Below are positions 53,458 to 64,000 of a stretch of 64,000 bases of DNA, in pieces. Below the pieces are notes generated by a model. The model searched no databases. It saw only the letters and a list, made by a program, of their open reading frames with translations, and was not told where the DNA came from. Made by a program: the position numbers and the translations under genes. The DNA comes from Metarhizium brunneum (lineage: Eukaryota; Ascomycota; Sordariomycetes; Hypocreales; Clavicipitaceae), in NCBI RefSeq assembly GCF_013426205.1, contig NC_089424.1:124001-188000 (forward strand), given 5' to 3'. The stretch's first letter is position 1. Each line of letters begins with the position of its first letter.

Positions 53458-54937
53458 GCCGCCGCAGAGCGTGAGGCAGGTGGACTTTTTGTGTGGTGAC
53501 TGCAGATGACCAATAAAGATTGCCAGGCGGATGTTGCTATTTGTTGAAGAATACAGGGGCCAAAACAGAAATGATGCTGACAATCGTAAGGGACATCACA
53601 CGGGCTTCTTTTAACTTTCAACCGTAAAATGAGTGGGAGACTGTCGATTACGGAAGATTTTTTACAGATTTTATCCAAGGCTCTTATACTCTCGTTAAAT
53701 AGTTTATAGCTGCTCTTTAGTACAAATATCACTCATTACCAGGGTTCCAAACTACCTACTGCTATACACTAGAAGCTACTTTACGCTCTACACGTTTAAA
53801 AAATTCATCATGGGAACGGCCGAAGCAGAACATAGCAAATACGAATCAATAATATTTGCTCCCATATATCGTTCCAGGATCCGGGGATCTACAAGACAGT
53901 ATTTAGGGATTGAAATGGATTTTCTTGCCAGTTATCAGTTGACTTTAGCCTTTCGATACTCCTAATGCAACGACATCATCCCTTGAGAAAGTAGCCCAAG
54001 AGTTGATGATTGCATCTTCTTTGCTCTAACCCCTCACATGGGACTACTGGCTAATGTGATACTGCGGCTACGAATATTACATGACAGTTGCAGATTATGT
54101 ATAATACCCGAGTTTGGTTGCTAAACATTTACCAGTTACCCGGTAACATGACCGCGCCGTTGGACTGAGGCGCATATTGCTCCGGCGTCGTCTACAAACC
54201 GGGGCTAGTAGTAGCCGCCAAGCTAGTTGTCAATACAGTCAGCTTGGACCGTTACAGTCTTGCTTATGCTGATCTTATTATTACTCATTTCATGCCGGCA
54301 CTTGCTTTTTGAGAATAGCCGATGCATGATTACGGGCAAGTTTTCAGTGTGTCATGGATGGTACAAACAAATTGACGGCTTACACGTCGGTTTGCTTGGT
54401 GAGTCGCCTAAGACATCAATGGGCATTTCAATAGTGAAACACATTCAATGGCAGGGCGATCTCTATGCGTGTGCAGCATTTCCCTCTATAGTCCGAAGCG
54501 GCGCCTGAATGTGCAGCAATCAGCAACATTTACGGCTCAAGCTGACCAATCAATGCCGCTTTCATTAGATAATGCTGCGTTTAAAAACGTAATCGACTTT
54601 TCTTTTCTTTTCTTTGGTATCACTAGTGCGGAAGTCTCCCCAGATGTTGCAGTGGCGCTGCGTGAGATGTCATCATTCAAGAAAGCACGAGTACATGAGA
54701 TCGCTCAACTGTCAATGCTATGGACGGGGACCAGCATATGTCTCAGGGTGACCATGCTTTACACTAGTGCTGTCATCACTACTGAGTGCTAGATTTTGGC
54801 CGTCGCGTAGCATTCCGCTGTCACGCCCAGAGCAACCTGCTATCCTGGCGAATGGGGCAACGACCTTAATGTAGAGATCGAACCTTCAATAGCAGATCAT
54901 TCTCTTGGTTTATGATACTTTTTACTGTCTTGGTTAA
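53458..54937. other. Intergenic inside the RiPP locus
   Basis: 1.5 kb has no supported gene. Open frames of about 90-115 codons at 54.2-54.8 kb have no motif and no good start. A degraded gene is possible but not shown. Confidence 0.5.
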
Positions 54938-56028
54938 ATGCAGTCTTTTTCATACGCCATGTGGCATTTTCGTTTACGAGGCCATCAAACCATGGAACAG
55001 GATAGGGCGGATGAGGGTCTTCTTGAGGACGAGGGACTTGACCGAGGTTTCTCTTTGAAGAAATACCCTCTGGTGGACGAATATGGACGGAGATGTATTA
55101 GCCATACCTGGACGTGGATTATTCAGTCAGCCATGTTGGCGTGTTCTTTGACGCTTTTTATCCTTTCCTGGTCTGGCAGGCCATCAGATGAGACCTGTGT
55201 ACGAAAGTTATTTCCATATTGTGAGTCCAATAATTTTCTATTGAGCTGCAACTTGAATCCGCCACGCACCTATATACATGAATATATCTCTGACGGCATG
55301 TTTGACATGATAGCACCAGCATTGGAGGCTGTTGAGTATCATGACGAGACCCTGCCCGGCGCCTTTTTACAACCCTCGCCTTACCGCGGAACACCGACGC
55401 CCGACATCGACGCCCGTTGGGAGAAGCTCTGGGACTGGGGTGCGTTCAATGTACCCGAAGACAAAATTTCCCTCCTGAACAAATCAACGGACGATCCGTG
55501 GCATCACACGGACCCGGGTCATGGCGGCGGCGTGGCCGGACTCTTCTGGGGCTTTCATCAAATCCACTGCTTGGTAAGACATCCCGAAGGAGACGTAGAA
55601 TTGGCCCGGTTGAAACGCTAAGAATTACAAAATAAATGACAGGATCTCCTCCGTCAGATGTCCTATAAAGAGGAATACGAGAAATCTGGGCAGAGGCTAC
55701 CGTCTATTCTCCGCGACCCCGAGGCACTTCGCCGGACGCATTTAGGTCAGCCAGGCCCCTTGTGACACGCCATCTGTCGTCCATGATTCTAACCTGAGAC
55801 TGGCAACATATAGACCACTGCATCGAACTTATCCGTATGGACATGATGTGTCAAGCGGACGTGACGCCATATTTAGTCTTGGACCGCCCGGATGACTCGA
55901 TGGGTGCACTAAACATTGACTTTTCTGTCTTTAAAAGGTGTCGGGATTTTGGCAAGGTTGCAAATTGGATGAAGGACCACATTGCCATATCGAGCGTCAG
56001 GGACAGCGAAGGTCATCACTCGAGATAA
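54938..56028 (+). CDS. UstY-family (DUF3328) oxidase of the RiPP locus, gene 2
   Basis: Four exons, 54938-55220, 55314-55573, 55643-55745 and 55814-56028, give 286 residues (268 if translation starts at the better-placed ATG at 54992). Introns are 93, 69 and 68 bases with GTGAGT, GTAAGA and GTCAGC donors. There is an acidic N-terminus, a membrane span (about 67-86, ISHTWTWIIQSAMLACSLTL region), then the family segment SPALEAVEYHDET, and the two metal motifs HQIHC at about 176 and HLDHC at about 214. The second HxxHC is assembled across intron 3, with its His-Leu in exon 3 and Asp-His-Cys completed in exon 4. It is transcribed in the same direction as the precursor. The likely role is oxidation of the precursor in the secretory pathway. 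Confidence 0.87.
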
Positions 56029-56090
56029 AGTAGTTAAAATTGTATATCAAAGCTACTCTCATTGGTCTTGTTCAGTCTCGGCACCTAATT

Positions 56091-57033
56091 CTAGCTTGAA
56101 AAATTCCTCTGTGGGGGGAAAAACCGAGCCTTGCGAGTGTGTGCCCAGTCTTTAATAGCATCAAAGTTGCGGCACTGCTTTGTGATGTTGAACTGAGGCT
56201 TAAAAACATCCCATTCCGGGTGCCATGTCACCGTCATTACCCCAACATCGGCGTGGCACAGAAGTGTTTGGAACAGATAGCTGAAGCAATGATCTGCATG
56301 ATCCTCCGGATCCATGGTGCTGCCGCCTGGCTTGCCGTTGTCGCGGTCCATAAAGAACGAGGTTCGAAGATGATTCTGCCCTTGGAGTGATTAGCAAAGA
56401 CACCAATATCTCTTTCTTGGCACCGAAATGGGAAAACTTACGAGACAATGCAACTGATGGAAAACTTCAATCATGACAGCATAGCCGTCTTGAGGTCCGT
56501 ACGCCCTTGCAGTGCGTCGTCCACCTGGAAGATTCTGCATCTCCGCCTCACTTATTACACTGATGGTATTCTCAATCTTGCCCTCCCAGACGATATCCAC
56601 GTCCGGGTTATGGCGTGAGTAGGGGTCAATGCGGTCGCTATTTTTGTTTGTAGAGAAAGTCCCTGCGGTGTATCAGTATTCACGGTTTGTTGGTGAGCGG
56701 ACTGTCATATTTGCTGGCGTAGGGTACATACATTCCCCCCACGTTATTGGTGCCCCGAGAAGTTTTTCTACATAATGACAGTTAAATGCGGACGAAATGG
56801 CTAATGAAATCAGGATACTAATTAAACGAACCACTAAAGCATGGCGAGCAATTTTGTGCGTCCATAAAATACAAATTGAACAAGCCGACGGCATAGATGG
56901 CCATCACGAACATGTGGAACACCCAGGGGAGCCACGCTCGAGTTGAAGAGCTGGTGCTGCCCGTTTTGTCAAGGATTTCACTAGAATTCATGTCGACCTG
57001 GTCGACTTGGTGGTAAGCTTTTGAAAACAACAT
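56091..57033 (-). CDS. UstY-family (DUF3328) oxidase of the RiPP locus, gene 3
   Basis: Four exons, 57033-56835, 56767-56732, 56662-56442 and 56375-56091, give 246 residues. Exon 2 is only 36 bases. Donors are GTGGTT (weak), GTATGT and GTAAGT; the coding sum is a multiple of three. There is one membrane span (about 34-54). The conserved GAPITWGEW junction is created by intron 2, and the metal motifs HQLHC at about 147 and HADHC at about 178 are present. Translation could instead begin at an ATG 14 codons downstream (56991). It lies tail-to-tail with gene 2, 62 bases apart. It is the shortest of the three, and the three are clearly diverged from each other, suggesting separate steps on one peptide. 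Confidence 0.83.
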
Positions 57034-57825
57034 TGATGCGGCAAACCGTTGCACTCTCTCTGATGAGTTGATAGGGCTGGACAATATTGTGTTCCAATAA
57101 GCCAAGGCTCGACAACTCTTACGACTCAACCACCAAGATAGCAGATGGCTGGTGTCGCCGATCAGATTGGGGGGTCACCGTCGACCCAGGTTGGCTTGGA
57201 CCGCGGACCAAGATGGATGCCCAACTTCATCTCCCATTTCAGGTAAGCAGGTGACAGGGACTCGGTCCAAGACATGATCCTCCAGTCTGTCATTGATCGT
57301 CACGGGCATCTGCGTGATTACTTTGATTGGGACCCTGCTATCTGTACCGTTGCTACGAATGACGGTCCGGACGGTCCAGACATGTTGCTGCACAGTCCGC
57401 AGTGTCTTGGATGAAAGGTGTGTCAGGCATGCATCGGGCATTCAAGTTTTCCATGTTGCCCTTGGTCACCTCGGCGGTGGTCTGTGGATGCCCGTGACAT
57501 GTCACATGTGCGCTTACCTGTTGCCAGTTGACCGACCTCATTGCCAGTGCCATGATTCGGCCTCCTTTGCACTTCTGTGTCCAAGAAATCATGGTTCCGG
57601 CAATCATTTTGCAATACCAGAACAACATATGGAGTAGGCCAGCTGCCAAAGTCAGCGCGAACCAATCATCGACATCTCACGCACGCAGAGATCCAGGTTA
57701 GCATGCCCCTTTCGGTGCAAGGTCACGTACTAACTGACAGTTTCCACCAAAGGGCTTCAACATCTTGACCTGGGACCTGGCTACCTTGGTACTTGATGTT
57801 GTGATCGTCTGGTTATCCTGGCAGG
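57034..57825. other. Intergenic, right border of the RiPP locus
   Basis: No gene is supported; open frames on both strands lack motifs. The kinesin promoter should be in the right half. Confidence 0.5.
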
Positions 57826-59862
57826 ATGGAAAAGTTCTATCTTGAAAATGCCGACTTCTACCGAGCTCTGCTAAAATCACTCAACAAGACCTCGCCGGAG
57901 TCTCGCACGCCACAGCAGCTTGCTACCGAAACAAATAGTCCAGATGTCGTTGTTTGTGCTAGAATACGGCCTTTGCTTGAAGAAGATGTTGCCGCGGGCT
58001 TTCCATGTGCCGTCTTCCCGCGTGTGGCGCGACCTGGCATCATAGACATCCATGATCTCTATAATCATCCAAGGGGACGGCCCATTCTCAAGGTACGATG
58101 CCAAAGTTTCTGCTTGTGCCTTTGCGAGGAAATTGGATTGAATACTGATTGCGCCCTTGTTTCGTATGCCCCAGTCCTCCACGTATCAGGTAGATCGAAC
58201 CTTCACCTCGCAGGCAGACACGGGTGAGATTTATGACAGCCTGGTGGCTGACTTGGTTGCCTTTGCATCCAACGGGGGCGTTGGAACTCTATTTGCCTAC
58301 GGGCAAACCGGCTCCGGAAAGACCTTTACAATCAGTCAACTCGAGAAGCTTGTTGCCATGTCGTTGATGGAAGGAAACGACACAAGCCAGCGGCAAGTGC
58401 ACATGACAATTATTGACCTTGCCGGAAACTCAGCCCATGATTTGCTTAACTCGCGTGAGCCAATATCAATTCTTGAAGACTCGTTTGGAGCCACACAGCT
58501 AGCAGGTGCAGTCGAGCACCAGGTACGGTGCCGAGATGACATGATGGAGCTGATTGAACGAGCTGCATCCTTTCGACGCACAGCGCCCACTCTAAAAAAC
58601 GACTCATCGTCCCGGTCCCACGGCATTTGTCGAATACGTATTACAAACCCAGCAGCTGGCCCAGACTCAGCCGGGCTTCTGTATCTAATCGACCTAGCTG
58701 GCTCCGAGGCTGCGCGTGACGTTGCGACGCATGGCGCGGACCGCATGCGGGAAACCCGTGAGATCAACATGAGCTTATCAGTCTTGAAGGACTGTATCCG
58801 CAACAAGGCCGAGCTAGACGCTCTGGCATCCGCGGGTCGTGGTCGGAAATCGAAGCAAAGGAAACCACGGGTTCCCTTCCGACAGAGCGCATTGACCAAG
58901 GTCCTGAAACATGTTTTTGAGCCTTCAGTTGACCGAGCTTGTAGAATGGTCGTTATAGCCTGTATAAACCCGAGCATTGCTGATGTTGGCCCGAGTAAAA
59001 ATACCCTGCGATACGCGGAAATGTTGCGTGTTATGGTTCCGACCACTTCTGCAAAAGTGAACCAAAATCACATGGATCCAATGACTTGGACCGATGAGCA
59101 GTTGAAGGACTGGATTATCGACAAGGTGGGTTCCTGAGCAAAACCCGGCTCTGTCGAGTATTGTGTGCTGACGACGCAACCATCTCTTCCACGAGCTAGT
59201 CGGGTGCTTGTTCTGTTGGATCTGCTGGCGTGCCTTGGGCAAAGTCTTTGGCTCAACTCGTACGCTTGTCAAAAGAAGAGTTTGAAAACAAGTGCCCTGG
59301 CATGATTGGATTCAGCAGCGAGCAAGTGAATTCCATCAGATCAAAGTTGTGGCAGATGCACCTCGACTCCCAACACGGCAGCCCCGGGACCAGGCTCGAC
59401 GACCCTGCTGGCGTTGACGGTGCCAATTTACGTGGTCAGAGACCAACGAGCCGAATCTTGACTCGGGAGCTGAACAATCCCACTACCGTACCCCTCAGAA
59501 AACGCCTTCGTCCTGGCATGATTGTTAGTTGGAACCGGTCCCCCAGCTCTGATGTAGGTGCCAGTATATCGGGCGGATCTGGGATGGCTGTAATCCTTTG
59601 CCCTGTCCAGAATTTGGATGGCACCTTTATAGATGGCGCTGCAAATGTGGTGAACCCTACCCGGAGCGTAGAGACCGGCACACAGGCTCGAAACAGCCAT
59701 GGCCAGGGGCGGTACTTGTGCGGACAACTGACTCCGGGACAGGTGCCGGAGAGCTACGAGTTGAGTTTGTGGCACCAGATTGTTATTGATGTCGATGCCA
59801 TGGAGAAAGAGGTCATCATGGAGTATGATGCGCAAACTAGGTATTATTATGTCTCTTTGTAG
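57826..59862 (+). CDS. Kinesin-like motor protein with SAM-like C-terminal region
   Basis: Three exons, 57826-58092, 58175-59125 and 59200-59862, give 626 residues. Introns are 82 and 74 bases. The motor domain begins near residue 40 (VVVCARIRPL). It contains the P-loop GQTGSGKT at 132-139, switch I SSRSH and switch II LIDLAGSE, and ends in the CINPS/NTLRYAEMLR segment near 400. The pattern is closest to the kinesin-13/KIF24 type, which depolymerises microtubule ends rather than walking. After the motor come WTDEQLKDWI and LSKEEFENKCPGM segments resembling a SAM-type helical domain. Last is a 150-residue region with beta-rich character and no recognised fold. No coiled coil is apparent. It is shorter than canonical kinesin-13 proteins and has lost their long N-terminal extension, so it may be a fungal accessory kinesin. 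Confidence 0.85.
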
Positions 59863-60666
59863 AGCAAAAACAAAAAAAGAAAGCAATGCACGAGTCGACA
59901 CACTATCACGCAGTGCAATACGGGTAATGTTTGGGTTCCGCTGACTGGCAGTGAGCGTTGATGAGTTGGTGCCAAGATGTAGTCTGGTACTAATCCCTTC
60001 ATGGCTGCCAATCATACTGTGGTCTTGGTCTCAGTATCTAGGGGCTTGTAAGGGTTATCTAGCAGGCCGTCGGTTGAAAGAGTGGCGGTATATAGTCGGA
60101 CTGTATTGCTCAAGTCATGTGCGAGTCGTGGGTCTCGTCATTATTCCTGTGGTTTTCAGCGCCAAACTAGTAGCCCCTGTTGACCACGGAGATATCAATA
60201 GCTCACTGTACCTCTGCACTATTAGTCTCTGATCCGGGATAGGTGGGATTTGCCTTGTTGAAGAATGCTGCATCAGTTATGACATGGCTGTCCTTGGCGT
60301 TTGTGGGGGTTAGGGTTAGTGTCATTTGACAGAACTCAGTCACTTCACGTCAATAAATTAGAAGTAATCTCATACAGTGTTTCTCGGCCTTAGTGGCAAG
60401 TGACAGCATGTATTGTCTGCCTAGAGTCTCAAGATAAGATTCCATAAGCCCGCGCCTTGCGGGATGGCAAACTGCCACACTGCGGCCAGAAACGGCAGCG
60501 AGCAAGGCGTTTGGCGATGAACAGTGAGGCATTTTCTCCCGGTCGTAATAAACTTGACTCATCATTCATACAGCTGATCAAACACCAAATGGTATTTGTA
60601 TGGCTGCTGTAGTGGTGACCAAAACCGAGTACGAACAGAACCTGAACCTGAACTAGTCGGGGCTTC
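59863..60666. other. Intergenic, no gene recognised
   Basis: No supported gene is present. GGGTTAGGGTTAG at 60309 contains two TTAGGG units only, not a telomere. Confidence 0.5.
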
Positions 60667-63323
60667 TCACTGCATGTGGCAATCCTCTTCGGCTCCTCCT
60701 CTACCGGAACCCCTGCCGGCTTGACTCTCTCTTTTAAGCTTCTTCATCAGAGTATCCAGCCTCCACGAGTCCGAAAATCCTTCAAAATCCGCATCTTTCA
60801 GCTCCTCCGGCTCAACCTCCGTCTCAACTTGCTCCTTGACAACTCGTCCATGTCCGTCTTCCAAGAATTTGCGCATAACCTTTGCGGCGGCATCGATCCC
60901 GGCATCCACAGCCTCTCCCTTATCGTCGCTTGTCAGGCCTTTTTGGCCTGCAGCAGTGGAGAAGACGTAGCCGACCACGTAAGGCAGCTTGTCTTCTGTG
61001 GGTATGTACTGGAGGAATCGAGCCCCCCATAATCGGGTAAACTCTTCTTTCAACTCCGTGAGGAATCTCCACGCCGAGTGGTGCATGGTGAAGTAGTTGA
61101 AGCGAATGTCGGGGATCTCGGCGTGTATGTTGAGGGCAAGCCTGCGGATAAGAGCAGCAGGGGGGAGCGACACTGCGTCAATCTATTGTCAAGTGTCAGC
61201 AACAACTTTTTAGCATTGTAATTCACCCTTATTTAAAACTCACAGGCTCATCCTTGGCTTTTCCCTTGATCTCTGGCTGGATATGCCCTTTGCCGTCCAT
61301 GGTCTCATGGCGGCGACCCTCAATCAAGATGCCTTCAATCAAGTCAGACGACAAGGGGAGACGTTCGCCGGTCGGCGCGAGACGACGGTTAATCACCAAA
61401 GACACCCAACCATTGAACTTCATGTTGCGCCTGTTTGCGGTGTTGACATTGACTTTGCCCTTGCGCTTGGTTGGCGCCCAGTTACTGACTGACACGCCGA
61501 GGCAAAGACAGTAATTCTTGAAATAGCCTTCGCGGTTCTTGGGTGGATCACCGACAAAGAACGCCGAGTCACCCTGCATCTTCCAAAATGTTTCGACATC
61601 TTCCCATACCAACTGGTCCGAAAGCAGCTTCTCCTGGCGAAGAGCCTGGTACAGCTGCGTCGTACACATGACTGCTCCCGGGGTTGCGGCGTATGCTACG
61701 CCCGAGAGGTGTAGATTCACACGCATATTATGGATCAGGAGGCCGCAGTGAATCGGATTACGACGCAGAAACCTCCATGCCGGGGGCATGGTCCCAGACA
61801 ACTGCCCCAATTTGACCATTTGGTCGCGGCATGCCCGAATCGGATCCTTGTCCCACTTTGTTGCAGCTTTGAGGACCCGGCTGCGTTCCGGCGAGCTGGG
61901 GACGTTGAGCATTGCCTTCTTGATCTTGAGGCTTTCCTGTTTCATCTCGTCAAAGCCGCGGCCGCAGTTTGACCCGAGGGACTGTAGGACATCAAGATAA
62001 ATTTGCGCAGCGAAGGATAACCACAGGGGGGTAACCCCGTCGGGATCCCTCATGAGAGCACCAATGCCACGGATCAGCTCGTCTTCAACCGCTCCTGTTC
62101 CCATGTTCGAGGCGAGGAAATGCAGGTCGGGCAGGATCTCGAGCATTGCATTCTTATCCTGATCCCACTTTGCGCGGCTGGTCTTGCCCTTGGCACCAAG
62201 CTCTTCATTATACCAGCCGAACTTGCCGTTGTAGTAGTTGATGACGACGGTGGGCGAAGTGCCCGTTGCATAACTAGTGAGAAGAGTGTTGGTGGTTGCC
62301 AGACAGAGCTCGGCCAAATCGTAGGCTTGCAAGTTATAAGCATCACCTGGCTGCTTGTCACCTGGATCAATGCCATATAAATTGCACAATCCCATGAAGT
62401 ACGTGGTGGCAAGTTCACCTGCTTCGCCGTCGTGCTTGCGGATTATGGGTGCGATTTCGTCTTCCATGCTGCGAGCGAGCTCAAAAGCCATGTTGGTTGC
62501 AACAGCGGCGGCAGCCAGATCGAGACGATTTGCTTCGTAATCCGCCCACAGCGACTTGACCTCTTGCCTGAGGCGGCTATAGTCACCCAAAAGAGTGACA
62601 AGAGCAAAGATGGCGTCCTCCATGGACTCGTCCTGTTCGACAGTATACTCCAAAACGGTTGCGGACTTGGGAGCAACATCTGGAGCGTTCAAGAATGATT
62701 CGGATGGTGCGTACACTTGGAGAACGTCGAACATGTTCTTGAAAGCCTCTTGAGACTTCTCGCCAGCCTTTTCAGCTGCTTCGTCGGCGTTGAAGCTGCC
62801 CGTCTCCATGAGGGGTTTCAGACAGTTGCGCACTTTTCAAGTACGCCGACAAAGAAAGAGTGTCGTACATCTGAGCCGGGCTCGATTTCGGCTCCACTGT
62901 CAAGAAGCCGTTTCAAAAAGTTCTTGCGCACTGTCGACAGAAATATTAGTTTGCTGCATCCAAATGAGGGCCGTGACAGTCAATTCAAGTACCCCAAATA
63001 ACGCGCTCAAGGGCCACACTCAAGTCATGGGGAACCTTGACGGAATCTAACTTGGCGATATGGCTTGCCATGGGTTCAAAATCCCTGACCCTGATGATGC
63101 GAGAAGTCTTGTTGGCCAAGTTGCCTGGCTGAGGCTGGCCTGAAGCTTTAGCTTGTTTCCGAGCCTTGCCCTTCACTCTACCTGACTTGGCCAGTACATT
63201 GTTGGAGCTTGAAGCATTGTCTTGATAACCGTTGGCATTGGCCGTTTTGGCCAGCCAATTGGCTACAGAGTCTGTGTCAGCTTTGTACTGTTGATAAATA
63301 CTCTTCAGAGACGAGGGTAACAT
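60667..63323 (-). CDS. DUF6604-type fungal protein with a one-base frame break
   Basis: Exons are 63323-62993, 62930-61244 (with a frame break near 62833) and 61182-60667. Introns of 62 and 61 bases have good signals. The N-terminus (LPSSLKSIYQQYKADTDSVANWLA) is the hallmark of the DUF6604 family of large fungal proteins of unknown role. The remainder is a long helical region with an EKxRxCLKP-like segment. At about 62833 the frame changes by one base at GAAAAGTGCGC. A single missing G would restore the family segment VLEK-VRNCL. Everything downstream is open for more than 500 codons, so the break is either a very recent inactivation or a sequencing error. Total length without the break would be about 840 residues. 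The start at 63323 is the ATG immediately before the conserved N-terminus. Confidence 0.75.
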
Positions 63324-64000
63324 GTTGGGCGATGGTCGTGAATGGTGCGAGGGGTGAAGTGCTCGAAGCAATGTCGACTTTTGCTTGGGGCACGTTGACC
63401 CAAGGGACCCTTGAATTATATGTCAACTGGTTGTCAAAAAGATACCAGACTTGACTTGACATATATCCCCTCTGGTGTGTTAAGGCTCCAGTAAGGTATT
63501 TGTAGGGATGTGTATCCAATGAGAAGACTTAAAGGGTACATATATCTACTAGTAAATTAGGTGACAGTAAAGGTTACTATAACAGGCTTAATACAAATTA
63601 CTACTTTATAATATACAATTCAGACCCTGAAAGTTTAGCCATGTGTGACATCAGTCAGTGGGGCCAGCTGGCAGGTTATTTGCTAACAGCTGATAAAGTG
63701 GGGCCCTTTTTTTCCTTTGACAAAAATCGAGGAGCCTGCTCGGGCTGATAAGGCGATACAAGACAGATAAAAGAGATATTAATCCTAGTAAAAAGTACTA
63801 ATCTTGCTATAGATATTCTATAGGTTTTTTAGTACCTTTTACTCTACCTTAAGTACTATAAATTTTCTGGCAGACACCTTATTTGGCCTTTAGCCCTTGT
63901 AAGCTTTATCGGAAGTCACTGGTGGCTAAACTTACAGGGGTTAGATTGTAAATCCTAGTAAAAAATACTAATCCTTCCACTATAATACCATGCTTTATTT
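63324..64000. repeat. AT-rich edge with a short direct repeat
   Basis: No gene is recognised. CTTGACTTGAC occurs at 63450-63460. From 63520 the DNA is AT-rich. The string AATCCTAGTAAAAAGTACTAATC near 63781 recurs almost unchanged near 63952, a short direct repeat about 170 bases apart. This looks like the edge of a degraded transposon continuing beyond the window. Confidence 0.55.

Noticed and set aside
54227..54792. Open frames with hydrophobic stretches inside the RiPP locus
   Set aside because: No ATG in the right place, no intron support and no recognisable motif; might be decayed DNA.
1..64000. CRISPR arrays, rRNA or tRNA genes
   Set aside because: No spaced direct-repeat array, no rRNA-like sequence and no convincing cloverleaf was seen; CRISPR is not expected in a fungal genome.

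Overview
The window is filamentous-fungal DNA. Genes carry short introns of about 50 to 95 bases with GTAAGT/GTATGT-type donors and CTAAC/CTGAC branch sites. They sit among decayed gene copies, AT-rich tracts and small inverted-repeat elements. A complete helvolic-acid cluster, an enterotoxin-like gene, secreted hydrolases and many UstY-type (DUF3328) genes point to Hypocreales, most likely a Metarhizium-like insect pathogen. The species is an inference.

Layout: 1-11.6 kb is an accessory zone with an intact orphan UstY-like gene, an aldo/keto reductase remnant, a tannase/feruloyl esterase, a broken MFS transporter and a broken NRPS (C-A-T-E-C remnants) interrupted by a small transposon. 12.3-32.0 kb is a nine-gene fusidane (helvolic acid) cluster: four P450s, protostadienol synthase, an SDR, two acyltransferases and a 3-ketosteroid-1-dehydrogenase, all intronless and intact. 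34-43 kb holds an unknown membrane protein, a Baeyer-Villiger monooxygenase, a kinase-like protein and an M43 metalloprotease. 43.5-50.9 kb is a graveyard (adenylation-domain and ketosynthase remnants, a frameshifted enterotoxin-like gene) that also contains one intact 2-oxoglutarate-dependent oxygenase.

The most interesting locus is 51.5-57.0 kb: a secreted 119-residue precursor with four copies of a PQGSFIWDW core separated by Lys-Arg sites, flanked by three UstY-type (DUF3328) oxidase genes. This is the layout of a fungal ribosomal peptide (dikaritin-type RiPP) pathway, and I do not recognise the Trp-rich core. Beyond it lie a kinesin with a C-terminal helical (SAM-like) extension and a DUF6604-type gene carrying a one-base frame break.

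How the genes work together: HelA cyclises oxidosqualene to protostadienol. HelB1 and HelC remove a C-4 methyl. The other P450s, the two acyltransferases and HelE oxidise, acylate and desaturate the nucleus to helvolic acid. In the peptide locus, secretion, Kex2 cleavage at KR and UstY oxidation would give a short oxidised, possibly cyclic, peptide. Exon joins below were placed by hand from splice signals and reading-frame continuity. Intron-containing genes described as complete have coding lengths divisible by three.
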